NCBI RefSeq assembly: GCF_016722925.1
Contig: NZ_JAEQNC010000007.1
Coordinates: 186,001 to 250,000 of the forward strand
Reading direction: 5' to 3'
DNA from: Phytoamicus setariae
Lineage (GTDB): Bacteria > Pseudomonadota > Alphaproteobacteria > Rhizobiales > Rhizobiaceae
Length of the DNA stretch: 64,000 nucleotides
Of this stretch, positions 1 through 8,367 are shown piece by piece. The translations under genes and the position numbers were made by a program. The notes under the pieces are model-generated. The model made no database searches. It saw only the letters and a program-made list of their open reading frames with translations, and was not told where the DNA came from. The first letter of the stretch is position 1; each line of letters opens with the position of its first letter.

Positions 1-216
1 TGGCGCGAAAAAATCCAACCGTTCGTCTTCGATATAGTAGGTTCCGCGCCCGCTCGTCCAGAAGGTGATCTGCGCCATGCGGGCGTGGCTGTGCGCTTCC
101 ACCTGGCCGAGATGCAGGTTTTTCCGGGCCATCACCGTTTCCACATGCATGAATCCGACCTCGAGCGGCCGGTCTGGCTCGCCATAGACGAAAAATCTTG
201 GAACGGAACGGGCCAC
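1..216 (-). CDS. AraC-family regulator of the hpa genes, N-terminal part only (cut by window edge)
   Basis: The minus strand reads an open frame from a GTG at 216 to the window edge. It contains PRFFVYGEPDRPLEVGFMHV and, further on, ITFWTSGRGTYYIEDERLDF. This is the cupin-like sensor half found in PobR/HpaA-type AraC regulators of aromatic-acid catabolism; the DNA-binding half lies outside the window. It is divergent from hpaB with about 100 bases between the two starts, which is the usual place for the activator of a 4-hydroxyphenylacetate hydroxylase operon. The GTG start is my choice because no in-frame ATG is close. The role as hpa activator is inferred from position; PobR is the alternative. 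Confidence 0.6.
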   Translation of the reverse strand, partial: MARSVPRFFVYGEPDRPLEVGFMHVETVMARKNLHLGQVEAHSHARMAQITFWTSGRGTYYIEDERLDFFAP

Positions 217-315
217 GGAACCACCGGAAAAAGTACAAGCGATTTTGCAATTCTGTGCATGGAGCGAACGGAATGCAAGGCTTATCATTCGCCGAAATTT
301 GAATGGAGGAGTACT

Positions 316-1878
316 ATGAATATTCACGATCATCGCCCTTTGATGAAGGCTGAGGACTATCGCGCCGACAAGAAGCGCCCTTTCACCGGCGCCGAATATC
401 TCGAAAGCCTGCGTGACGGCCGCGAAGTCTACATCAACGGGGAACGCGTGGCTGACGTGACGGCGCACCCCTCCATGCGCAATTCCGTCCGCTCGCTTGC
501 CCGCATGTACGACGCGCTGCATGACGAGAAGACCAAGGAGCGGCTGACCTCGCCGACCGACACCGGCAGCGGCGGCTATACCCATAAATATTTCCGCGTC
601 GCCAAATCGTCGGCAGAACTTGTCGCCCAGCAGGGCGCGATCGCCGACTGGGCGCGAATGTCCTATGGCTGGATGGGCCGCACCGCCGACTACAAGGCAG
701 CCCTGATGAACACACTGGGCGCCAATGCCGACTGGTACGGCCAGTTCAAGGACAACGCACTGGCCTGGCACAAGCGGGCGCAGGAATCCGTGCTGTTCAT
801 GAACCACGCGATTGTCAACCCGCCGATCGACCGCCACAAGCCGGCCGATCAGGTGAAGGACGTCTTCGTGCATATCACCAAGGAAACCGATGCCGGCATC
901 TATGTCTCCGGCGCCAAGGTGGTAGCGACCTCATCGGCCTTGACCCATTACAATTTCCTCGCCCAGAGTTCGGCGACCGTGACCGAAGACCCGTCGCTGT
1001 CGGTGATGTTTATCGTGCCGATGAACGCGCCGGGCATCAAGATGTTCTGCCGCGTCTCTTACGAGCAGACGGCCAACACCGTCGGCACGCCGTTCGACTA
1101 CCCGCTGTCGTCGCGGTTCGACGAAAACGACGCGATTCTGGTGCTCGACAACGTTTTCATTCCCTGGGAAGACGTGCTGGTGCTGCGCGATGCACAGAAG
1201 ATCCTGTCCTTCCACCCGGCGTCGGGCTTCATGCACGGCTACTGCTTCCAGGGTTGCACCCGGCTTGCAGTCAAGCTCGATTTCCTCGCCGGCCTTCTCG
1301 CCAAGGCGTTGCGCGCCACCGGTGGTGACGCCTTCCGTGGCAACCAGGCCATGCTCGGCGAGGTCATCGCCATCCGCCACATGTTCTGGAGCTTCTCCAA
1401 TGCCATGGCGCACAACCCGATTCCCTGGGCGAACGGCGCGGTGCTACCCAATCTCGAAGCGGCGCTCTGCTACCGCACCTTCATGTCGGAGCAGTATCCC
1501 AAGGTCATCGACCTGATCCGCCGCACGGTGGCATCCGGACTTATCTACCTGCCGTCTTCGGCCAAGGATTTCAACAACCCTGAAATCGACCGCTATCTCA
1601 CCCAGTATGTCCGCGGCTCCAATGACATGGGTCACATCGAGCGCATCAAGGTCATGAAGCTGCTGTGGGATGCGACGGGCACCGAGTTCGGCGGCCGCCA
1701 TGCGCTCTATGAGCTCAACTATGCCGGCGCGCCCGAAGAGGTTCGCCTGCAGGTGCTGAAGGGCGCCGAACGCGGTGGAAGGCTCAGGGAAATGGAAGCG
1801 CTGGTCGATACCTGCATGAGCGACTACGACGAGAATGGCTGGACCGGCGACACCTGGTTGCCGCCACTCAACGGCTGA
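316..1878 (+). CDS. hpaB: 4-hydroxyphenylacetate 3-monooxygenase, oxygenase subunit
   Basis: This 520-residue protein has the full length of the HpaB family, which has an acyl-CoA-dehydrogenase-like fold. With reduced FAD from HpaC it hydroxylates 4-hydroxyphenylacetate to 3,4-dihydroxyphenylacetate (homoprotocatechuate) in the cytoplasm. The N-terminal RPFTGAEYLESLRDGREVYI and the later WYGQFKDNALAWHKRAQES are typical of the family. I chose the ATG at 316 because GGAGG lies six bases upstream and family members begin here. The frame stays open upstream to 85, but that part overlaps the divergent regulator and does not look like protein. hpaC follows after 12 bases. Confidence 0.93.
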   Translation: MNIHDHRPLMKAEDYRADKKRPFTGAEYLESLRDGREVYINGERVADVTAHPSMRNSVRSLARMYDALHDEKTKERLTSPTDTGSGGYTHKYFRVAKSSAELVAQQGAIADWARMSYGWMGRTADYKAALMNTLGANADWYGQFKDNALAWHKRAQESVLFMNHAIVNPPIDRHKPADQVKDVFVHITKETDAGIYVSGAKVVATSSALTHYNFLAQSSATVTEDPSLSVMFIVPMNAPGIKMFCRVSYEQTANTVGTPFDYPLSSRFDENDAILVLDNVFIPWEDVLVLRDAQKILSFHPASGFMHGYCFQGCTRLAVKLDFLAGLLAKALRATGGDAFRGNQAMLGEVIAIRHMFWSFSNAMAHNPIPWANGAVLPNLEAALCYRTFMSEQYPKVIDLIRRTVASGLIYLPSSAKDFNNPEIDRYLTQYVRGSNDMGHIERIKVMKLLWDATGTEFGGRHALYELNYAGAPEEVRLQVLKGAERGGRLREMEALVDTCMSDYDENGWTGDTWLPPLNG

Positions 1879-1890
1879 GGAACAACTGAC

Positions 1891-2403
1891 ATGGAGGAGG
1901 CAGTTTCCAAGACCGAGTTTCGCGATGCCATGGCGCGTGTCTGCGCGCCAGTCAACGTGATCACCACGAATGGCCCGGCGGGACGCGGCGGGTTTACCGC
2001 TACCGCCATGTGCAGCGTCACCGACGAGCCGCCGACGCTGCTCGTCTGCATGAACGGCAAATCGGCGCAATGCGGCCTGTTTCTCGAAAACCGCCGCTTC
2101 TGCGTCAATGTGCTGGCGCAGGACCACCAGGAACTGGCCGGCTATTTTGCCGGCCGCCAGGCGGACATGGCGGCGCGCTATGCAGCAGCCGAATGGGTCG
2201 ATATGCCCTCGGGCAGCCAGGCACTGGCCGGCGCCATGGTCTCGCTCGACTGCCGCCTGACGGAGGCGCGGCTGGTGGGCACCCACCACATCTTCATCGG
2301 CCAGGTTATCGGCATCCGTTCAAGGGCGGACGGCAACGCGCTGCTCTATTTCGACCGGAGCTACATCAACGTCCCGACGCAAGTGGGGAGTTTCGGCGGG
2401 TAA
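1891..2403 (+). CDS. hpaC: Flavin reductase partner of HpaB
   Basis: This 170-residue protein of the flavin reductase (FMN-binding split-barrel) family supplies reduced flavin from NAD(P)H to the HpaB oxygenase. The segment GFTATAMCSVTDEPPTLLVC is the flavin-binding signature of the family, followed by FCVNVLAQDHQELAGYFAG. It sits 12 bases after hpaB and is clearly in the same transcript, which ends at the hairpin at 2440-2466. Length and domain content are normal for HpaC. Without the neighbour it could only be called a short-chain flavin reductase. Confidence 0.9.
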   Translation: MEEAVSKTEFRDAMARVCAPVNVITTNGPAGRGGFTATAMCSVTDEPPTLLVCMNGKSAQCGLFLENRRFCVNVLAQDHQELAGYFAGRQADMAARYAAAEWVDMPSGSQALAGAMVSLDCRLTEARLVGTHHIFIGQVIGIRSRADGNALLYFDRSYINVPTQVGSFGG

Positions 2404-2439
2404 GAACGCGCCGGGGGACACCCCTGAATAGATAAGACC

Positions 2440-2466
2440 ATGGCGCCGCAAGTTCTGCGGCGCCAT
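2440..2466. terminator. Bidirectional hairpin terminator between hpaC and the DUF6455 gene
   Basis: A perfect 11-bp stem, ATGGCGCCGCA pairing with TGCGGCGCCAT, has a five-base loop. It is followed on the plus strand by TTTGTGT. It lies between two convergent genes and would serve both. Confidence 0.75.
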
Positions 2467-2471
2467 TTGTG

Positions 2472-2894
2472 TCAGGCGGCGTGCATCGTTTCCTGCGAGG
2501 CCATTTCAACGAGCTCTTCGCTATTGGGGCAGAAGGACCGCATCGAGCTCGCCGCGGTGCCGTCGGCAAGCCTCGCTCGGCAGATTTTCTTGGCGTCGCA
2601 CGTTGCGCAAGTCGCTCTCAAATCGCGCATCTCGGCGACCCGTGGGGTTAGCCCCGTCGTCTTGTCGATCCCGAGAGCAGCCATCATGCGATCCAGTTCA
2701 TCTGTCGCATGAGGACCCGCGACAACGAGTTTCTCGAATTGATACCGGGTGAGACCGATGTCAGCACTTAGCAGTTCGATTTCACGGGCGCTCAGCGAGT
2801 ACAATTCCCGCAGGTCGCGCGCCCGCGCGGTTCGCGCATTCCACCATCGGCTCACGTTGGTGGAACAATGCTGTAGCGATGTAGCAAGTGACAT
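2472..2894 (-). CDS. DUF6455 small cysteine-motif protein, predicted microaerobic
   Basis: This 140-residue protein resembles the DUF6455 family of alphaproteobacteria. The N-terminal half (about 20-50) is a short helical segment like DUF1127 proteins. The C-terminal third carries four cysteines, Cys96, Cys99, Cys105 and Cys122, in the pattern C-x2-C-x5-C then FCPN. The function of the family is not established; the cysteines could bind a metal or iron-sulfur centre, which is inference. A perfect FNR-type box (2949-2962) and a hairpin that covers the ribosome binding site (2902-2923) lie upstream, so expression is probably tied to oxygen or nitric oxide level. It is a single-gene transcript, convergent with hpaBC. 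Confidence 0.75.
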   Translation of the reverse strand: MSLATSLQHCSTNVSRWWNARTARARDLRELYSLSAREIELLSADIGLTRYQFEKLVVAGPHATDELDRMMAALGIDKTTGLTPRVAEMRDLRATCATCDAKKICRARLADGTAASSMRSFCPNSEELVEMASQETMHAA

Positions 2895-2901
2895 GAAACA
2901 A

Positions 2902-2923
2902 CCTCCATCTATTAAGATGGAGG
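2902..2923 (-). promoter_or_regulatory. Perfect hairpin that hides the ribosome binding site of the DUF6455 gene
   Basis: Read as mRNA on the minus strand, CCTCCATCT pairs perfectly with AGATGGAGG across a four-base loop (TAAT). The GGAGG of the second arm is the Shine-Dalgarno sequence, seven bases before the ATG at 2894. When this structure forms, ribosome access should be blocked. If transcription starts about 41 bases from the FNR box centre (near 2914), the first arm is missing and the site is free. The pairing is seen directly; the switch is inference. The same inverted repeat could instead be a DNA operator. Confidence 0.6.
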
Positions 2924-2948
2924 CTATCCGGATGCTTGCTCCGCAACG

Positions 2949-2962
2949 TTGATATGGATCAA
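2949..2962. promoter_or_regulatory. FNR/FixK/FnrN-type binding site
   Basis: TTGATATGGATCAA matches the TTGAT-N4-ATCAA consensus of FNR, Anr, FnrN and FixK proteins exactly. Its centre is about 61 bases upstream of the DUF6455 start codon, compatible with activation of that gene. No FNR-type regulator gene is in the window. Confidence 0.75.
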
Positions 2963-3100
2963 AGATAAATCAGTACTTCAGGAACCAGCGCCACACCTGT
3001 CGCCCGCACCAGCCGGCTACATCAGTTCACAGGAATGACGGAGTTGAAGAAGGTGGCCGCGGAGTAACAACCCTGCCCCCCTCGCCACCGAATTTCCTGC

Positions 3101-4279
3101 CTAAAACGCGACCTCCAGCGATACCGGCGCGCGGAATTCCCATCCTCTGAAGCGCACCGGTTTTTCGTCCGCAAGCCTGATATCGGGCACGTTGTCGATC
3201 AGATAACGAAGGGCCACGGTGATCTGCTGGCGGGCAAACCAGCGGCCGGCGCAGAAGTGGTGACCGAAGCCGAAGGCAGCATGATTGCCCTCGTTTCGAT
3301 GCAGATTGAAACGGCCCGGCTGGCTGAATCGGCTTTCGCAATGTGAGGCGGAGGCCAGAACCGCGGCAACCGGCTGGTTGGCGGGAATCGTCACGCCGCC
3401 GATTTCCACATCCCGCGTCGTCTGCCGTGTCTGGGTGCCGATCGGCGTCACCCAGCGCAAGCCCTCGTCGACCGCGCGCGGCAGCAGCTTGTCCATCTCT
3501 GCCTTGACCTCGGCGAATTGATCGGGATTTTGCAGCAGTCCCGCCATGATCGAGCCGGCGCCATGGCCCGGCTCCTGCATGCCGCCCAGCAACATGACTT
3601 TCAATGTCGGCAGAAGGAACGGAAAGGGACGGGTTTCGCCCACCGCCATGCCATCATGCAACATGTGGGACAGCGCGGAATCGTCGGGCTCCCTGCTCAA
3701 GCGTTCCATCACCGGCGTGACGATTTCGGTAATCTCAGCGCTGATCTCATCGGCAATCTTTTGCCGTTCCGGATCGCATTCGAAATTGATCGCGCCCTGT
3801 GCCAGCCCGAAGAACCAGCGGCGGAGCGTGTCGAGATCGACATCGCCAAGACCAAGCGAACGGGTCAGGCTGAGGATAGAGATCGGCTCGAAATAATCCG
3901 ACATCAGATCGCCGCCGCCTTTGGCCCGCAACGCGGAGAGACAGGCGCTGGCGATCGGCATGACCAGATCGTCCATATAGGTCGCTACGCGCTTGGGGCT
4001 GTATTTCGGATCGACGCCGCTCCGCAGGCATTTGTGCACCGGTCCATCGGAGGTGAGGATCGTCGGCTTGCCCCAGGTCTTGTCGAGCGGCGAGCTTTCC
4101 ACCTCGGCGGCGAACAGCTCAGGGGTTTTCGACAGATATTCCACGTCCTTGAAGCGGGTTACGAACCAGAGATTGACCGCCGGGATATAAGCGACCGGCG
4201 CTTCCCGCCGCAACCGCTCGTAGATCGGATAGGGGTCGTTCTCCAGTTGCTCGACCGTCACCTCGTCCAAGAATGTCAT
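3101..4279 (-). CDS. Cytochrome P450 with an atypical I-helix
   Basis: This 392-residue soluble bacterial P450 has the haem-binding loop FGFGHHFCAG at 336-345 with thiolate Cys343, and the ExxR motif at 272-275 (EGLR). The I-helix reads LLGGMQEPGHG (231-240) where most P450s have AGxDT, so the usual acid-alcohol pair for proton delivery is replaced. It is the last gene of a minus-strand set APC permease - aldehyde dehydrogenase - P450, 31 bases after the dehydrogenase, and no ferredoxin or reductase gene is nearby. A role in hydroxylating or dealkylating the amine imported by the permease is likely from context; the substrate is unknown. Confidence 0.85.
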   Translation of the reverse strand: MTFLDEVTVEQLENDPYPIYERLRREAPVAYIPAVNLWFVTRFKDVEYLSKTPELFAAEVESSPLDKTWGKPTILTSDGPVHKCLRSGVDPKYSPKRVATYMDDLVMPIASACLSALRAKGGGDLMSDYFEPISILSLTRSLGLGDVDLDTLRRWFFGLAQGAINFECDPERQKIADEISAEITEIVTPVMERLSREPDDSALSHMLHDGMAVGETRPFPFLLPTLKVMLLGGMQEPGHGAGSIMAGLLQNPDQFAEVKAEMDKLLPRAVDEGLRWVTPIGTQTRQTTRDVEIGGVTIPANQPVAAVLASASHCESRFSQPGRFNLHRNEGNHAAFGFGHHFCAGRWFARQQITVALRYLIDNVPDIRLADEKPVRFRGWEFRAPVSLEVAF

Positions 4280-4310
4280 TTCGGGCCTCCCTCCCTCAAA
4301 TCTCTATCTT

Positions 4311-5789
4311 TTACAATTGTATCCACGCCGTTTTCAGATCGACATATTTGTCCAGCGCATGCAGCGACTTGTCGTGACCGTTGCCGGATTGCCTGACGCC
4401 GCCAAGCGGCACGGTGTTGTCCGAACCGCCATAGGTATTCACATGCACGACGCCGGCCTTGATGCCGCGCACCATGCGGTGGGCGCGTGAAAGATTGGAT
4501 GTCCAGACCGCCGAGGCCAGCCCATAATCAGTGGCATTGGCGATCTGTAGGGCTTCGGCCTCGGTCTCGAACGGGATGATCGACAGGATCGGCCCGAACA
4601 CTTCTTCCCGCGCAAGCGTCATACCGGGCGTCACGTCGAAGACGGTCGGCTGCATGTAGAAACCACCAGTCTCCTGCATAATCTGCTTGCCACCGGTGCG
4701 AAGCGCGGCGCCTTCCGAAAGTGCCTGCTCGGCATAACCGAGATCCTTCCGGAGCTGTATTTCGCTGGAGATCGCCCCGGCTTCGGTGGTCAAGGCCAAG
4801 GGATCGCCAAGCTTCATGCCAGCTGCGATCTTCGCCACCTTCTCTGAAAATTCCTCGTGAATTGATTTTTCCACCAGCAACCGCGAGCCCGCCACGCAGA
4901 CCTGGCCGGAATTGCGGAAGATCCCGTAAGCCGACACCTTGGCGGCCTGGTCGAGGCTGGGCGCGTCGGCAAAGACTATGTTGGGCGACTTGCCGCCGAG
5001 CTCGAGATAGACGCGCTTGAGGTTCGAGCGAGCGGAATATTCCAGCAGCCGGCGGCCGACAGGGCCTGAGCCGGTAAACGCCAGTACGTCGATATCCATA
5101 TGCAGGCCGAGCGCTTCGCCGCTGACCGCCCCCCTGCCCGTCACGACATTCAGCACGCCTTCCGGCAATCCCGCTTCGGCGCACAACGCGGCCAATTTGA
5201 GCAGCGAAAGCGAAGCGCCCTCTGCCGGCTTCAACACCACGGAATTGCCCGCCGCCAATGCAGGCGCGATCTTCCAGGCACCGATCATCATCGGGAAATT
5301 CCACGGCACGATGGCCGCGATGACGCCGACCGGCTCGCGATGCACGAGGCCGAGCACATTTTCTGCCGTGGGTGCGATCTCGCCATAGACCTTGTCGATC
5401 GCCTCCGCATAGTAGCGGAAGGTGCCGGCCGCACTACCCGGCTCGGCCTTGAGCGCCATCGAAATTTCGGTGCCGTTATCGCGCACGCCGAGCACGGCAA
5501 GCTCCAGTGCGTGTTTCTCGATCAGTTCGGCAATTTTCAGCAGGACCTTTTTGCGCTCTGCGGGCGCGGCTTTCGACCAGCTTCCCTTTTCGAAGGCAGC
5601 ACGTGCCGCCTTGACTGCCAGATCGACATCGTCAGCCCCGGCGTCGCCGATGGTGGTCAGCTTGCAGCCATCGATGGGCGAAATGACGTCCATCGTCGCG
5701 CCGTTGACAGGCTCGCGCCATGTCCCGCCGATGAACAACGACTGCGGGGCGATTGCGAGTGTGCGGAGTTGGTCGATCTTGTCCTGCAT
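4311..5789 (-). CDS. NAD(P)-dependent aldehyde dehydrogenase, PuuC-like
   Basis: This 492-residue protein of the aldehyde dehydrogenase superfamily has normal length. Catalytic Cys298 lies in FRNSGQVCVAGSR, general base Glu263 in LELGGKSPN, and the oxyanion Asn164 in PWNFP. The closest family feel is gamma-glutamyl-aminobutyraldehyde or betaine-aldehyde type enzymes. It lies between an APC permease and a P450 on the same strand. It is divergent from the IclR-led operon that contains two class III PLP enzymes and a kinase. It is therefore the natural enzyme to oxidise the aldehyde those PLP enzymes release. Substrate identity is inference. Confidence 0.88.
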   Translation of the reverse strand: MQDKIDQLRTLAIAPQSLFIGGTWREPVNGATMDVISPIDGCKLTTIGDAGADDVDLAVKAARAAFEKGSWSKAAPAERKKVLLKIAELIEKHALELAVLGVRDNGTEISMALKAEPGSAAGTFRYYAEAIDKVYGEIAPTAENVLGLVHREPVGVIAAIVPWNFPMMIGAWKIAPALAAGNSVVLKPAEGASLSLLKLAALCAEAGLPEGVLNVVTGRGAVSGEALGLHMDIDVLAFTGSGPVGRRLLEYSARSNLKRVYLELGGKSPNIVFADAPSLDQAAKVSAYGIFRNSGQVCVAGSRLLVEKSIHEEFSEKVAKIAAGMKLGDPLALTTEAGAISSEIQLRKDLGYAEQALSEGAALRTGGKQIMQETGGFYMQPTVFDVTPGMTLAREEVFGPILSIIPFETEAEALQIANATDYGLASAVWTSNLSRAHRMVRGIKAGVVHVNTYGGSDNTVPLGGVRQSGNGHDKSLHALDKYVDLKTAWIQL

Positions 5790-5849
5790 GTTTCCATTCC
5801 CTCAAAGAAAATGGCGGGCGAAGCGCCCGCCATCATAGTCTGTCGACGA

Positions 5850-7301
5850 TCAGGCTTCCTGCCCCGCGCCGAGCCGCGCAAATCCGGGGGAGTCGGCGGA
5901 TTTCAGCCGTGCTGCAGCGATAAAGCCGATGACAGCTGCGATCACCACCAGACCCGGGAGGAATACCGCCAGGAAGCCGCTCGCGCCGGCAATCGTGCCG
6001 AAATTGGTGGCGATATAGAAAACCAGCGCCAACAGGACCAGGCCTGTGAGAACAGGAAGCACCTTGGTCGCAAGCACGCTGCTTTCCAGGCCCGGATTGC
6101 GGGAGAAGAAAGCCACGATCGCGAAGGCAGTGAACGCCATCAGCAGCATGATCGCCAGAGTACCGACATTGGTCAGCCATGAAAAGAGCGCCAGCACGGG
6201 ATCCTGACCAGTGAAGGCAAAGAGCGCGACGACGAGCACGGCGATGACCGTCTGGATCACCGAGCCGACATGCGGGCTCTGGAACACAGGATGAGTGACG
6301 CCCACCGACTTCGGCAACAGGCCTTCGCGACCAGCAACATACATGTAGCGGGCAACGCCGTTGTGGAAGGCAAGCACGCCGGCAAACAGGCTGGTGACGA
6401 ACAGCACGTTCATGGTGACGACGATCCAGTGGCCCACATAACGGTCGGCAAGGCCGAACAGGAAGGTGGTGGGATCAGCAAGGCCCTGCAGTTCCGGCAC
6501 CAGCTTGTCGACGCCGGCACCGTTGACCATCAGCCATGAGGTCAGCATGTAGAACAGGCCGATGATCAGCACCGAGATGTATGTGGCGCGCGGCACGGTC
6601 TTGTGCGGCTCGCGGGCTTCTTCGCTGTAAATGGTTGTCGCTTCAAAGCCGATGAAGGCGGCAAAGCAGAACAGGATGCCGACAGCGGGCACACCGCTCA
6701 GAAAGGCTGTCGGCGTGAACGGCGCGGCGGAAATGCCGCTGTCGCCACCCTTGAACAGGATCGCGGCATCGATGATCAGCACAACGAGGTATTCGAGAAC
6801 GACGAGAACCGTCAGCACCTTGGCCGACAGATCGACACGGCGGTAGCCGAATACTGCAACGAAGGCGATACCAATAAAGGTCCAGACCCACCATGGCAGG
6901 TCGAGGCCGATGCCGGCAAACAGACCCTGTGTGGCAGCGCCAAAAAGACCGAAGATGCCGATCTGCATGGCGTTATAGGCGAGAATGGCAACCAGCGCGG
7001 CAGCCCCTCCCATCATGCCGCCGAGACCCTGGGCGGTATAGGCATAGAAGGCGCCGGCATTTCTGATGTGGCGGGCCATGGCCACATAGCCGACTGCAAA
7101 CAGCAGCAGGATTGTGGTGACCAGCAGGAATGTCAGTGGAATGCCCGGACCATTGCCGAGCAACATCGATAGCGGCACGCCGCCGGCGACCGCGGTTAGC
7201 GGCGCTGCCGCAGAAACCACAAGAAAAGTGACGGCGCCGACGCCGAGACTGTTCTTGCGCAGCTGGTTTGCACCGCTGGCTTGTGAAGATGAATTGCTCA
7301 T
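5850..7301 (-). CDS. APC-superfamily amino acid/amine permease
   Basis: This 483-residue integral membrane protein has about 12 hydrophobic segments spread over its length and the APC-family sequence YVAMARHIRNAGAFYAYTAQ near residue 75. It should import an amino acid or amine across the inner membrane with a proton or by exchange. It is the first gene of the minus-strand operon with the aldehyde dehydrogenase and P450, divergent from the IclR gene at 7582, which probably controls both sides. The cargo cannot be read from the sequence. An amine or amino alcohol fits the neighbouring enzymes best. Confidence 0.87.
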   Translation of the reverse strand: MSNSSSQASGANQLRKNSLGVGAVTFLVVSAAAPLTAVAGGVPLSMLLGNGPGIPLTFLLVTTILLLFAVGYVAMARHIRNAGAFYAYTAQGLGGMMGGAAALVAILAYNAMQIGIFGLFGAATQGLFAGIGLDLPWWVWTFIGIAFVAVFGYRRVDLSAKVLTVLVVLEYLVVLIIDAAILFKGGDSGISAAPFTPTAFLSGVPAVGILFCFAAFIGFEATTIYSEEAREPHKTVPRATYISVLIIGLFYMLTSWLMVNGAGVDKLVPELQGLADPTTFLFGLADRYVGHWIVVTMNVLFVTSLFAGVLAFHNGVARYMYVAGREGLLPKSVGVTHPVFQSPHVGSVIQTVIAVLVVALFAFTGQDPVLALFSWLTNVGTLAIMLLMAFTAFAIVAFFSRNPGLESSVLATKVLPVLTGLVLLALVFYIATNFGTIAGASGFLAVFLPGLVVIAAVIGFIAAARLKSADSPGFARLGAGQEA

Positions 7302-7407
7302 ATCGCTTAGCTCCCCTTTGCGATTTCTCCTCCGTCGATCAAGCGACGGCCCCAGTTCGCTCCGGTTGCCTGTAGTTATTTTTATGCTTGCAAGCCGGCC
7401 TGCGCAA

Positions 7408-7428
7408 TCGGTTCACTATTCAAACCGA
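7408..7428. promoter_or_regulatory. Inverted repeat in the permease/iclR divergent region, candidate IclR operator
   Basis: TCGGTT and AACCGA form a perfect six-base inverted repeat with a nine-base spacer. It lies about 110 bases from the permease start and 154 bases from the iclR-type gene. It does not match the classic IclR box, so this is only a candidate. Confidence 0.3.
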
Positions 7429-7581
7429 CGCTTCAAATATAGACTTGCAAATAGAAACGGTTCCTGTCAAGTTATTTCGCATGTTAAGTATCTCGACGCA
7501 TGAGGAAGCGGACTTGACAGGTGGCACCCCTACCATTTCGGAGGCCCAAAGGGCATTCCAGCAGGCGAGGAAACGAGAAAA

Positions 7582-8367
7582 ATGGGAACGATCAGTAAAG
7601 CGCTGACATTACTGGATACGCTGTCGCTCATGCAGAGCGAAGCGGGGCTGACGGAGATTGCCAAGGCATGCGACCTGGATAAGGCCACTGCCCGACGGTT
7701 CCTCGTCGAGCTTGAAAAGCATGGCTTTGTCGAGCAACTGGCCGAGTCGCGCAAATACCGGATCGGCTCTGCCCCCGTTCGCCTCGGACGGATCCGGGAA
7801 GCGTGCTATCCTTTCCTGCGTACGGCAATGCCCTTCGTCAAGCGACTGGTCGAGGAGGTGGACGAGACCGTACATCTTTCCGAATTCACCGGCGGCCGGC
7901 TATCGACCGTGCATGTAGAGGACTCGACCAAGGCGCACCGGGTCTTCGTCGCGGTCGGCACTTTGCTGCCGTTTCATGCCACGGCTTCGGGTCTAGCCTT
8001 CATCTCGTCCTGTCCTGCAGCCGATATCGAGGCCGCCATCTCGGCCCCACTACAAAGTTACACGGACTACACACTCACGGATCCGGCCTCGTTTCGCCAG
8101 AGCATCGAACAGACCCAAGCGGACGGCTACTCGGTCAGCCGGCAGGGCTTGGAGGCGGGTGTAATCAGCACCTCTGCCGCGATCCTCACGCCGGGGGCGA
8201 GGCCCGTCGGCTGCATCACCATTGCGGCCCCCCTTGTAAGAGCCGATGCCGGAAAGGTTCGCGAGCACGGACTCGCCGCAGCTTCGACGGCCAGGAGAAT
8301 TTCAGACGCATTCTTCGGCGCGGACCGGCAAGTCCGGACCGTGCCGCAATCGAGGAGGACGAATTGA
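7582..8367 (+). CDS. IclR-family transcriptional regulator
   Basis: This 261-residue protein has an N-terminal winged helix-turn-helix (about 1-65, with DKATARRFLVELEKHGFVEQ as recognition region) and a C-terminal IclR effector domain. The effector domain shows FHATASGLAFIS and SRQGLEAGVISTSAAIL, typical of the ligand pocket. It starts the plus-strand operon, and its stop overlaps the start of the UPF0261 gene (TGATG). It is divergent from the permease operon, so it most likely senses the pathway substrate or an intermediate and controls both transcripts. Confidence 0.9.
   Translation: MGTISKALTLLDTLSLMQSEAGLTEIAKACDLDKATARRFLVELEKHGFVEQLAESRKYRIGSAPVRLGRIREACYPFLRTAMPFVKRLVEEVDETVHLSEFTGGRLSTVHVEDSTKAHRVFVAVGTLLPFHATASGLAFISSCPAADIEAAISAPLQSYTDYTLTDPASFRQSIEQTQADGYSVSRQGLEAGVISTSAAILTPGARPVGCITIAAPLVRADAGKVREHGLAAASTARRISDAFFGADRQVRTVPQSRRTN

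Noticed and set aside
85-315. Upstream extension of the hpaB frame
   Set aside because: It overlaps the divergent AraC-type gene, has no ribosome site and does not match HpaB proteins, which begin at the ATG at 316.
5100-6182. 360-codon open frame on the plus strand across the aldehyde dehydrogenase and permease genes
   Set aside because: It spans the ends of two real minus-strand genes and has no protein-like features.
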